Assembly: GCA_002694985.1 (NCBI GenBank)
Contig: NZNS01000012.1
Location: 47,533-111,532 of the forward strand
Reading direction: 5' to 3'
DNA from: Parvibaculum sp.
GTDB lineage: Bacteria > Pseudomonadota > Alphaproteobacteria > Parvibaculales > Parvibaculaceae
Length of the DNA stretch: 64,000 nucleotides
Both the position numbers and the translations under genes were made by a program. How positions within the stretch are numbered: the first letter of the stretch is position 1; every line of letters begins with the position of its first letter. Under the pieces are notes generated by a model. The model was not told where the DNA came from, searched no databases, and was given only the letters and a program-made list of their open reading frames with translations. Shown one piece after another: positions 56,699 through 64,000 of the stretch.

Positions 56699-58900
56699 AT
56701 GAGTGTGGGCAGCAAACGCAGCCTCCTTTTTCTAGCGACGGTGTTGATGCTGGCGCCGTCGTTCGCATTACCTGCGAACGCCCAGCAGTCGGCCAGCCCC
56801 GACCAGCAGTCCTCGCCCGACTTGTCCTTTCCGGACTCCGGTGAAGTCCTGATGCAGGCAGACGAGCTTTCCTACGACAAGGAAACCCGAATCGTCACAG
56901 CCTCCGGGAATGTTGAGCTGGCGTATGGCGAACGGGTTCTGGTCGCCGATCGCGTCACCTACAACGAAACCAGCGGCGTTGTAACGGCGGACGGGAATGT
57001 TGCCTTGCTTGATCCGCAGGGGGATGTCGCCTTCGCCGATCATCTCGTTCTTCGCAATGAGATGCGCGACGGCGTGATCGATACGCTCAAAGTCCTGCTT
57101 AGCGACAACTCGCGTCTTGCCGGCCACAGCGTGGTCCGCAGCGGCGGTAACATCACGACGCTTCATCGCGGCGTCTACAGCCCATGCGATATATGTGAGG
57201 AAAAGGGTCAGACGACACCACTCTGGCAAATCAAAGCCTTTCGCGTCGTCCACAACAAACAAGAAAAACGCATCATATACGAAGATGCGTTCATGGAATT
57301 TTTCGGCGTCCCTGTATTTTATGTGCCCTATTTTTCGCACCCTGACCCGACGGTGAAGCGTCAATCCGGCTTTTTGCCACCCACGATTGCGAGTTCGAGT
57401 GAGCTTGGCCAGGAAGTTGAAGTCCCGTATTTCTGGGCGATCTCCCCGGACAAGGACATGACGCTTATCCCTCGCTTCACGACAAAGGAAGGGCCCGTAT
57501 ATCAAGGCGAGTACAGACAGCGTTTCGAGAGCGGTCAGATGAAAGCCTTCGCCACCGGGACGTGGCCGCGAACGCGCCAGACAGCAACGCCCGGGGATAC
57601 AGATTTCCGCGGAAGTTTATTCGGCGATGGTGAGTTCGATATCGACGAATATTGGAAATGGAGCTTTCGCACCGAGCTCGCCACAGATGACACTTATCTG
57701 CGCAAATACGATCTATCGACCGCGACAGATCTTATTAACAACATCAACGCGACATATGTAAACGGCCGCAACAGCTTCACGGCGGATGCCTACTACTTCC
57801 GGCGTCTGCTTGCGACCGACAGCGAGTCGACAACCCCTTGGGTCGCGCCGGTGCTTCAATATGAATACGCCTATCCAGACCAAATTCTCGGGGGCAATAT
57901 CGGCCTATCCGCCAATGCCATGATCCTCGGGCGCAGCGATGGCCCGCAGTCGCGACGGGTTTCCAGTACTGTCCGCTGGGACAAGCGGGAAACGTCGGCG
58001 AGCGGTTTTGTCTATCGGCTGTTTGGCAGCCTGAGAGGCGATATTTATTCAGTTGAAGACGTTCCCAATACAGCCATGCCGGGAAACGATTTCGAGCCGC
58101 AGACGATCACGCGCGCATTGCCCACGATAGGAACGGAATGGAGCTACCCTCTTGCTCGCTCGGATGGAGGTGTACATCAAGTCATCGAACCCATTGTACA
58201 GCTCATCTATTCGCCGAATGTGGGGAACACCGTCGAAATACCTGATGAAGACTCCTTGAGTTTCGAGTTCGACGATACCAATCTCTTCTCCGAAGACAGG
58301 TTCTCGGGTCTCGATCGATGGGAAACAGGCGGGCGTGCAAATGTTGGCGTGCGCTATTCCATCTATACACCTGATGGTGCACAGGCGAATGCGCTGTTCG
58401 GCCAAAGCTACCGCATGGAAGACAATACAAGCGTCGCGGCGGAAACTGGACTAAGAGACGAGACTTCGGACTATGTCGGTCGCGTAATGGTCTCACCTTC
58501 GAATGATTTTCTGGTTGTTTACCGCTTCCGCATGGATGACGAGCGTTTCAAGATCCGACGAAACGAAGTGAACCTGCTTGGGCGACATGGGCCTGTCAGT
58601 GCCGAACTCGGCTATGGTTACTACGCGGCCGACCAATCCGTTACCTTCCAGGAGCGCGAGGAAATCTATTTGGGCTCGGTCCTGAAGCTCGATGAATATT
58701 GGCGTCTTTTTGGCCAGACCAGACGCGATCTCGCCAATGATCGAACCGTGGAAAACCGCATCGGTGTAGGCTACGAAGATGAATGTGTGGACGCCTCTCT
58801 CATGTTCAGTCAGTCTTTTTATAGTGATCGAGACTATGTGCCTGACAGTTCTGTTATCTTTCAGATCACCTTCAAGACTCTGGGAACGGCCAGCTTATAG
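56699..58900 (+). CDS. lptD: LPS-assembly outer-membrane protein LptD
   Basis: LptD is the outer-membrane barrel that inserts LPS. The 733-residue product has a signal peptide ending LPANAQQ, the OstA jellyroll (about 45-170, LMQADELSYDKETRIVTASGNVELAYG), the LptD N-terminal barrel region with FFGVPVFYVPYFSHPDPTVKRQSGFLPP, and beta strands to the end (FQITFKTLGTASL). ATG 56699 has GAGGGG upstream; GTG 56681 is an alternative. The stop TAG is created at the junction of a 76-bp tandem duplication of the gene's own 3' end, so the protein is probably about ten residues shorter than its ancestor at the C-terminus. Confidence 0.93.
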   Translation: MSVGSKRSLLFLATVLMLAPSFALPANAQQSASPDQQSSPDLSFPDSGEVLMQADELSYDKETRIVTASGNVELAYGERVLVADRVTYNETSGVVTADGNVALLDPQGDVAFADHLVLRNEMRDGVIDTLKVLLSDNSRLAGHSVVRSGGNITTLHRGVYSPCDICEEKGQTTPLWQIKAFRVVHNKQEKRIIYEDAFMEFFGVPVFYVPYFSHPDPTVKRQSGFLPPTIASSSELGQEVEVPYFWAISPDKDMTLIPRFTTKEGPVYQGEYRQRFESGQMKAFATGTWPRTRQTATPGDTDFRGSLFGDGEFDIDEYWKWSFRTELATDDTYLRKYDLSTATDLINNINATYVNGRNSFTADAYYFRRLLATDSESTTPWVAPVLQYEYAYPDQILGGNIGLSANAMILGRSDGPQSRRVSSTVRWDKRETSASGFVYRLFGSLRGDIYSVEDVPNTAMPGNDFEPQTITRALPTIGTEWSYPLARSDGGVHQVIEPIVQLIYSPNVGNTVEIPDEDSLSFEFDDTNLFSEDRFSGLDRWETGGRANVGVRYSIYTPDGAQANALFGQSYRMEDNTSVAAETGLRDETSDYVGRVMVSPSNDFLVVYRFRMDDERFKIRRNEVNLLGRHGPVSAELGYGYYAADQSVTFQEREEIYLGSVLKLDEYWRLFGQTRRDLANDRTVENRIGVGYEDECVDASLMFSQSFYSDRDYVPDSSVIFQITFKTLGTASL

Positions 58901-58970
58901 TGATCGAGACTATGAGCCTGACAGTTCTGTTACCTTTCAGATCACCTTCAAGACTCTGGGAACGGGCAGC
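58819..58970. repeat. 76-bp tandem duplication of the lptD 3' end
   Basis: Two copies, 58819-58894 and 58895-58970, differ at three of 76 positions. The first is in frame with lptD. The second is shifted, and its first six bases supply the TAG stop. Read in the original frame the second copy gives YSDRDYEPDSSVTFQI and ends GTGSPAGARGLE, likely the ancestral C-terminus. Confidence 0.95.
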
Positions 58971-59140
58971 CCGGCCGGGGCACGAGGGCTCGAGTGACCT
59001 TTAGACGCATCGGTTTCAAGCTCTTGAAAAATGGCGTTTTTCTGCCCTTCGGATCGGTTGATCGGAGGCTTGATTCAAGTATTCTGTCGGCTTGGAACAG
59101 GTGGAGACCGGACGCAGGATGCGTTCAAAAGAAAGAAGCC

Positions 59141-60493
59141 ATGAATTTAACGGATGTATTTGCGAGCGGCTCGCCGCGCGGGGGGCGCAAACTGCTCCAG
59201 ATTTGGTCCGGCCTGACGGCGGCGCTGCTTCTCACTCTTATGACTTTGCCTGACCAACCGGCAATCGCCCAAGAATCCTCGGCAAGCGCCTCGATCAGCC
59301 GCTCCGATTCACAGGCTATTGCTGCCATCGTCAACGACCAAGTGGTTTCGTCCTACGACCTTGATCAACGCATCAAACTCGTGCTCTTGAGTTCGGGGAT
59401 ACCCAATAAACCTGAAAACATCGCTCGCATTCGCGGTCAAGTTTTGCGCTCGCTGGTCGATGAACATTTGCAGCAGCAAGAAGCCCAACGGCTCAATATC
59501 GAAGTCGCTCAGGAAGAAGTCGAAAAGGCGTTCGAGCGTATTGCACAACGTTCCAACATGTCCGTCGACCAAATTAGCGCTGTTCTGGAAGAAGGCGGCG
59601 TGTCACGCTCAACGCTTGAAACGCAGATCCGCAACGATATCGCCTGGAATCGCGTCGTTCAGCAGCAGTTCGGCCCCCTCGTGACTGTTGGAGAGGGAGA
59701 AGTCGATGAGGTGATGCAGCGCCTTGAAGAAGAATCCGGAGAACCTCGTTACCTCGTCGCGGAAATTCTCATCACCTTCGACAACCCGGTACATGCCGAC
59801 GAGATCGCCGCGGGCACCCAGAGGCTGGTGGACCAGATCCGGCAGGGAGCCCCCTTCGAAGCGGTTGCGCGCCAATTCAGCCAGTCTGCTTCCGCAGCAA
59901 ATGGCGGCGACATAGGCTGGGTACACAAGAGCCAGCTTCCAGACCAGGTTGCCGAAGTTGTGACCCATATGCAGCCGGGCATGGTATCGGACCCGATCCG
60001 GACCCTTACCGGCTTCTACATCGTGAAGTTGAAGTCCATGCAAACCGGTACAGGCGCGGACCCGATGATGGACCAATATTCGCTGATGAAGGTCCTCCTG
60101 CCCCTCACGCCGGATGCCGGCCAACAGGCCGTCGCACGACGGGCACGAGAAGCCGAAGAATTCCGATCACAGGTTTCCTCTTGTGACGAAGCGCCGAAGC
60201 TCATCAAAAAATATGTAAGTGGCCAGGCGAGTCCTGCTGAAAATGTCATTGCCGGACGGCTGCCGGCGCAGACGCGGCAGGCAATAGCTGGCGTCCCTGT
60301 TGGTAAGGCAACCGCGCCGCTCCGTTCCGAATATGGTGTGGAGATGATTGTCGTCTGCGGACATCGAGCCGCCCAGGGCGAAATGCCAACACGGGAGCAG
60401 ATCGACAATTCGCTTTACGAGCAACAGCTTTCGATGATGGGGCGTCGCCACCTGCGTGATCTTCGGCGCGATGCGGTTGTCGTCTACCGCTGA
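59141..60493 (+). CDS. surA: Periplasmic chaperone and peptidyl-prolyl isomerase SurA
   Basis: SurA escorts outer-membrane proteins, including LptD, through the periplasm. The 450-residue product has an N-terminal signal region with an Arg/Lys run and hydrophobic helix (about 21-40), the SurA_N helical domain (about 60-190, IAAIVNDQVVSSYDLDQRIK), and one clear PpiC rotamase domain (about 200-300, YLVAEILITFDNP to GGDIGWVHKSQLP). A second, weaker rotamase-like part follows. ATG 59141 was chosen; the longer frame upstream lies beyond the lptD duplication and is not coding-like. Confidence 0.9.
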   Translation: MNLTDVFASGSPRGGRKLLQIWSGLTAALLLTLMTLPDQPAIAQESSASASISRSDSQAIAAIVNDQVVSSYDLDQRIKLVLLSSGIPNKPENIARIRGQVLRSLVDEHLQQQEAQRLNIEVAQEEVEKAFERIAQRSNMSVDQISAVLEEGGVSRSTLETQIRNDIAWNRVVQQQFGPLVTVGEGEVDEVMQRLEEESGEPRYLVAEILITFDNPVHADEIAAGTQRLVDQIRQGAPFEAVARQFSQSASAANGGDIGWVHKSQLPDQVAEVVTHMQPGMVSDPIRTLTGFYIVKLKSMQTGTGADPMMDQYSLMKVLLPLTPDAGQQAVARRAREAEEFRSQVSSCDEAPKLIKKYVSGQASPAENVIAGRLPAQTRQAIAGVPVGKATAPLRSEYGVEMIVVCGHRAAQGEMPTREQIDNSLYEQQLSMMGRRHLRDLRRDAVVVYR

Positions 60494-60531
60494 CGCTATC
60501 ATTTTCACACGGACCCTCCAGGGTGCCGGGC

Positions 60532-61554
60532 ATGACAAGTAACAAGGATATCCGACTGCCTGTCGTGCTGACGATGGGGGAGCCCTCTGGAATTGCTCCG
60601 GAGATCACGCTCAAGGCATGGCTCGCCCGCGATGAATGTTCCATACCAGCATTTTTCGTTGCAGGAGACGCGGACCTCTACCGGCAGGTAGCGGGAGCTC
60701 TCGGCATGGAGGTTCCCGTCGAGAAAATCCGGGAACCCCGGGAAGCGAAAGACGTCTTCTCCCGTGCCCTTCCCGTTTTGTCCATCGCGCTCAAGGAACC
60801 GTCCGTGCCGGGGAGCCTCTCTCCGGCGAATGCCTCTGCCGTCCTCTCATCGATCGACCTCGCGAGCGATCTCGCGCTTGACGCCGAGGTGAGCGCCATC
60901 GTTACCAACCCGATCCACAAGCGCGCATTGTACGAAGCAGGGTTCAATCTACCGGGGCATACCGAATATCTTGCTGGGCGCTGTGGTGGAGCGACCCCTG
61001 TAATGATGCTGTCCTGCCCCGGGCTGAGAGTTGTCCCCGTAACCGTGCATCTTTCGCTCGGAGCAGCGGTCGCCGCGCTCAGCGCAGAAGCAATCGTCGA
61101 GCAGGGGCAGATCCTTGCACAATCGCTCATTGCGGATTTCGGCATTAAGCGGCCCCGTATCGCCGTCGCAGCTCTCAATCCGCATGCAGGCGAAGAGGGG
61201 CATCTGGGGCGCGAAGAAATCGAGGTCATCGCGCCCGCCATCAAGACGCTTCGTACACGAGTACCGGAAGCAGAGATTCGCGGCCCTGCGCCGGCGGACA
61301 CTCTTTTCCATGCCGCAGCGCGCGAGAGCTATGACGCAGTTCTTTGCATGTACCACGATCAGGCGCTGATCCCGCTCAAGACGATTGATTTCGAACGTGG
61401 CGTCAATACGACGCTTGGCCTGCCCATCGTGAGGACTTCCCCCGATCACGGGACCGCACTCGATATCGCCGGGCGCGGGCAAGCACATGCAGGCAGCCTC
61501 ATCGAAGCGATCCTTACGGCCGATCTCATTGCGCGTCACCGGTCCTCAGTATGA
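60532..61554 (+). CDS. pdxA: 4-hydroxythreonine-4-phosphate dehydrogenase
   Basis: PdxA oxidises 4-phosphohydroxy-threonine in the DXP-dependent vitamin B6 pathway. The roughly 340-residue product shows [37 protein letters not shown] with metal-binding His residues, [16 protein letters not shown], and [16 protein letters not shown] 60532 or GTG 60523 could start it. Its stop overlaps the rsmA ATG by four bases. Confidence 0.95.
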   Translation: MTSNKDIRLPVVLTMGEPSGIAPEITLKAWLARDECSIPAFFVAGDADLYRQVAGALGMEVPVEKIREPREAKDVFSRALPVLSIALKEPSVPGSLSPANASAVLSSIDLASDLALDAEVSAIVTNPIHKRALYEAGFNLPGHTEYLAGRCGGATPVMMLSCPGLRVVPVTVHLSLGAAVAALSAEAIVEQGQILAQSLIADFGIKRPRIAVAALNPHAGEEGHLGREEIEVIAPAIKTLRTRVPEAEIRGPAPADTLFHAAARESYDAVLCMYHDQALIPLKTIDFERGVNTTLGLPIVRTSPDHGTALDIAGRGQAHAGSLIEAILTADLIARHRSSV

Positions 61555-62393
61555 CCCCAGCCGCCCTGCCCCCTTTACGGGAAGTCATTTCCCGCCATGG
61601 CCTCGCTCCTCACAAGTCGCTGGGACAGAACTTCCTGCTCGACCTCAACCTTACGGGACGGATCGCCCGTTCGGCGGGATCCCTCGACGATCATGACGTA
61701 ATTGAGGTTGGCCCGGGACCGGGCGGTCTGACGCGCGCATTGCTGGATGCGGGTGCCCGACGGGTTGTCGCGATTGAGCGGGACCATCGTTGCATTGCGG
61801 CGCTCAGCGAGATTTCCGAAGCATATCCGGGGCGCCTTACCGTTGTGGAAGGCGATGCGTTGGCGACCAACATGGAAAGACTGGTCACCCGCCCAGCCCG
61901 GATTGTCGCGAACCTGCCATACAATATAGCAACGCCGCTTCTCGTCGGCTGGTTGCAAACCGAACCATGGCCGGCATGGTTCGACAGCTTGACGCTCATG
62001 TTCCAGCGGGAAGTTGCGGAACGTATCGTTGCTTCCCCCGGTGGAAAAGCATACGGCCGACTTGCCGTTCTCGCTCAGTGGCGCACCCGGCCTCGCATTC
62101 TCTTTGATGTCGATCGGCGAGCCTTTACGCCTCCGCCTGCCGTTACATCTTCCGTGGTTGAACTCTTGCCGCGAGCAGCGCCCCTTGCCGAGGCGGACCC
62201 ACGCGCTCTTGAACGCGTGGTCGCTGCTGCCTTCGGCCAGCGGCGCAAGATGCTTCGCGCGAGCCTCAAATCGCTCGGGCGCGACCCTCTGCCCCTTCTG
62301 GAGGCAGCGGAGATCGAACCGACCCGGCGCGCGGAAGAGCTCAGCGTCGAAGCTTTCTGCGCGCTTGCCCGTGCGTTCACAGCAAGTCGCTGA
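61551..62393 (+). CDS. rsmA: 16S rRNA (adenine1518-N6/adenine1519-N6)-dimethyltransferase
   Basis: RsmA (KsgA) dimethylates two adjacent adenines near the 3' end of 16S rRNA. The 280-residue product has [16 protein letters not shown], the AdoMet-binding [16 protein letters not shown], catalytic [11 protein letters not shown], and a helical C-terminal domain. It overlaps pdxA (ATGA). Confidence 0.96.
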   Translation: MTPAALPPLREVISRHGLAPHKSLGQNFLLDLNLTGRIARSAGSLDDHDVIEVGPGPGGLTRALLDAGARRVVAIERDHRCIAALSEISEAYPGRLTVVEGDALATNMERLVTRPARIVANLPYNIATPLLVGWLQTEPWPAWFDSLTLMFQREVAERIVASPGGKAYGRLAVLAQWRTRPRILFDVDRRAFTPPPAVTSSVVELLPRAAPLAEADPRALERVVAAAFGQRRKMLRASLKSLGRDPLPLLEAAEIEPTRRAEELSVEAFCALARAFTASR

Positions 62394-62494
62394 AGGTCGC
62401 CAAGCAAGGTTGTAGGCGCGCGCCACCCATGCCACATTGTCGGCCAAACAAGCCGCCAAGCGGCCAGAATACGCAACGTTCAGGAGGCACCCCC

Positions 62495-63544
62495 ATGAAG
62501 TCCGAAGCCATCGTCGAATACGGCCAGCCCTTGCAGATCGTGGACAGCGAAACGCCCGAGCCGAAAGGCACCGAAGTGCTGCTCAAGGTTACGCATTGCG
62601 GTGTTTGTCACTCCGACGTCCATATCCATGACGGTCATTTCGACATGGGCGGCGGCAACCAGCTCGATGTACGCGCGGGCCGCCAGCTCCCCTTCACGCT
62701 CGGGCACGAGATCGAGGGCGAAGTCGTGGCCGCCGGTCCGGACGCCGAGGGCGTCGAAATCGGCGCTCATCGGGTTGCCTATCCCTGGATCGGTTGCGGC
62801 GAGTGCCCGACCTGCAACCGCGGCGAGGAACATCTCTGCAACAAACCGCGCAGCCTCGGCATCAACGTGGCGGGCGGATACGCCACCCATGTGATCGTGC
62901 CTCATCCCCGCTACCTGCTGGACTACAAGGGTATCGCCGACGGGCTTGCCGCTACCTATATGTGCTCGGGCCTTACCGCCTACAGCGCCATGAAGAAACT
63001 TGGCGACATCAGCCCGGAAGAACGCGTGATGGTGGTCGGTCTCGGTGGCGTCGGCATGATGGGATTGCAGTTCGCGAAGGCACTTTTCCCCTCCGCTCCG
63101 CTCGGCGCCGATGTCGACGAGAACAAGCTTCAGTCAGCCCGGGGCAGCGGCGCGCACGAGGTCTACAACCCCAAAGACCCCGAAGCGATCAACAAAGTAC
63201 TTGCCGACACAGATGGCGGCGTTCCCGCCGCGGTCGACTTCGTCGGCTCGGAAGCCTCCCTCAAATTCGCCACCAGTGTTGTCCGCAAGGGCGGCCGGGT
63301 AATCGTCGTAGGACTTTTCGGCGGCGGCTTCGCGATGCCGATCCCGCTCTTTCCCATGCGCGCCATCACGATCGGCGGTTCCTATGTCGGCTCGCTCGGT
63401 GAGACGCACGAGATGATGGAACTGGTGAAGGCCGGCAAGATCGACCCGATCCCGGTGGAAGAGCGCCCGCTTGAGGCGGCCTCCAAATCGCTCGACGATC
63501 TGCGCAAGGGCGGCGTCATGGGCCGCGTGGTGCTGAAGCCTTAA
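62495..63544 (+). CDS. Zinc-dependent alcohol dehydrogenase
   Basis: This 349-residue MDR alcohol dehydrogenase keeps the catalytic zinc ligands (CGVCHSD and GHEIEG), the structural zinc cysteines (CGECPTCNRGEEHLC), and a Rossmann motif VVGLGGVGMMG. Substrate is unknown; an NAD-dependent alcohol dehydrogenase is most likely. ATG 62495 has CAGGAGG upstream. A terminator follows. It stands alone downstream of rsmA. Confidence 0.92.
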   Translation: MKSEAIVEYGQPLQIVDSETPEPKGTEVLLKVTHCGVCHSDVHIHDGHFDMGGGNQLDVRAGRQLPFTLGHEIEGEVVAAGPDAEGVEIGAHRVAYPWIGCGECPTCNRGEEHLCNKPRSLGINVAGGYATHVIVPHPRYLLDYKGIADGLAATYMCSGLTAYSAMKKLGDISPEERVMVVGLGGVGMMGLQFAKALFPSAPLGADVDENKLQSARGSGAHEVYNPKDPEAINKVLADTDGGVPAAVDFVGSEASLKFATSVVRKGGRVIVVGLFGGGFAMPIPLFPMRAITIGGSYVGSLGETHEMMELVKAGKIDPIPVEERPLEAASKSLDDLRKGGVMGRVVLKP

Positions 63545-63573
63545 AACAAGACTTTTACACACGCCATCAGTTG

Positions 63574-63605
63574 GAAGCCCGGGAGAGAAATTTCCCGGGC
63601 TTTTT
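63574..63605 (+). terminator. Intrinsic terminator after the alcohol dehydrogenase gene
   Basis: AAGCCCGGGA and TCCCGGGCTT around an eight-base loop are followed by a short T-run (TTTTT). Confidence 0.92.
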
Positions 63606-64000
63606 GCCGTTTTAGCTCTGGAAATACCACCTGCTTGAACAGCATGTGAAATATCTCGACGGGAAAAATTCGATGGAATGTCTTGATCCTATCGTTCCAG
63701 TAGCTATGATTGATCCTGTGAGCTTGGAACGGATGGGGAACCTTTCGGTATTTTTGTCATTGCAGGCCCGACTCCACGCTGGATTTCCGCCTCATGAAAT
63801 TAGCCGAACAGGTACTGCGCGGGCCTCTCGACCTCGCTCTCCACGTCACGCTCGCCCCCTTTGTTGCTCGCCAACGCATCTTGATTGCCTGCATGCCAAA
63901 GTGATCGGCCCCCACGGACGGGTCCAATTTGATTGTTAGTGCAATGATGGTCGTGGCGCCAGCGCGGGCGGCATCGCTGGTTGGGGTTGCAGGGCCGCCC
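63606..64000. other. No gene recognised at the window end
   Basis: About 400 bases with no convincing gene. The longest plus-strand ATG frame (63646-63939) looks like random translation. The region is AT-richer at first, then GC-rich; it may hold the promoter of a gene beyond the window. Confidence 0.4.

Noticed and set aside
58994..59140. N-terminal extension of SurA from ATG-like start 58994
   Set aside because: It overlaps the alternative end of lptD and would bury the signal peptide; ATG 59141 fits a secreted chaperone.
63646..63939. 97-codon frame near the window end
   Set aside because: Second half is Arg/Pro/His-rich like random GC-rich translation and there is no ribosome site.

Overview
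The window is a GC-rich bacterial chromosome segment, almost entirely coding. It most likely comes from an alphaproteobacterium of the Hyphomicrobiales/Rhizobiales type, close to Parvibaculum; that genus guess is inference. The pointers are an NDUFA12-type complex I accessory protein, HdaA, DUF2155 next to MlaD, a B12-dependent class II ribonucleotide reductase, and several gene orders typical of alphaproteobacteria (prfB/mrcA/amiC/rne; aroQ-accB-accC-aat facing DUF2155-mlaD-NDUFA12; purM-purN opposite DUF2066-perM-hdaA-ppk-ppx; ndk/holC-pepA opposite lptF-lptG-lptD-surA-pdxA-rsmA). No rRNA, tRNA, CRISPR array, transposase or prophage gene was recognised.

Layout. 1-13 kb: prfB (read through a programmed +1 frameshift), an AT-richer insert with one DUF262/HNH nuclease-like gene between two broken coding fragments, a pair of dispersed palindromic repeats, a BaiN/HI0933-type flavoprotein that seems to start at CTG, the class A penicillin-binding protein mrcA, the amidase amiC, and rne on the other strand after a leader of almost 900 bases. 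13-24 kb: a gamma-glutamyltransferase-like lipoprotein, an M48 protease with a DsbA-like protein, a fatty acid desaturase with an MDR reductase, two membrane proteins (DUF421, DUF2254), and a SulP transporter with a tandem universal stress protein. 24-30 kb: thiS-thiG, aroQ-accB-accC, aat, DUF2155, mlaD, NDUFA12 and a receiver protein. 30-37 kb: class II ribonucleotide reductase with a structured leader, a hybrid PAS histidine kinase and a fasciclin protein. 37-49 kb: aspS, rnd, ppx, ppk1, hdaA, perM, DUF2066, purM and purN. 49-63.5 kb: ndk, an ABC-F ATPase, holC, pepA, the lptF-lptG-lptD-surA-pdxA-rsmA envelope and vitamin B6 cluster, and a zinc alcohol dehydrogenase. The last 400 bases hold nothing I can support.

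Most of the window is conserved housekeeping: envelope building (mrcA, amiC, lptF/G/D, surA, mlaD), RNA metabolism (rne, rnd, aspS, rsmA), replication control (hdaA, holC), nucleotide supply (nrdJ, purM, purN, ndk), polyphosphate turnover and acetyl-CoA carboxylation. The least ordinary parts are the small DUF262 island, the startless coding fragments around it and after holC, the CTG start, the 76-bp duplication that ends lptD early, and the long leaders upstream of rne, the SulP gene and nrdJ. I did not find a clear multi-gene undescribed system.
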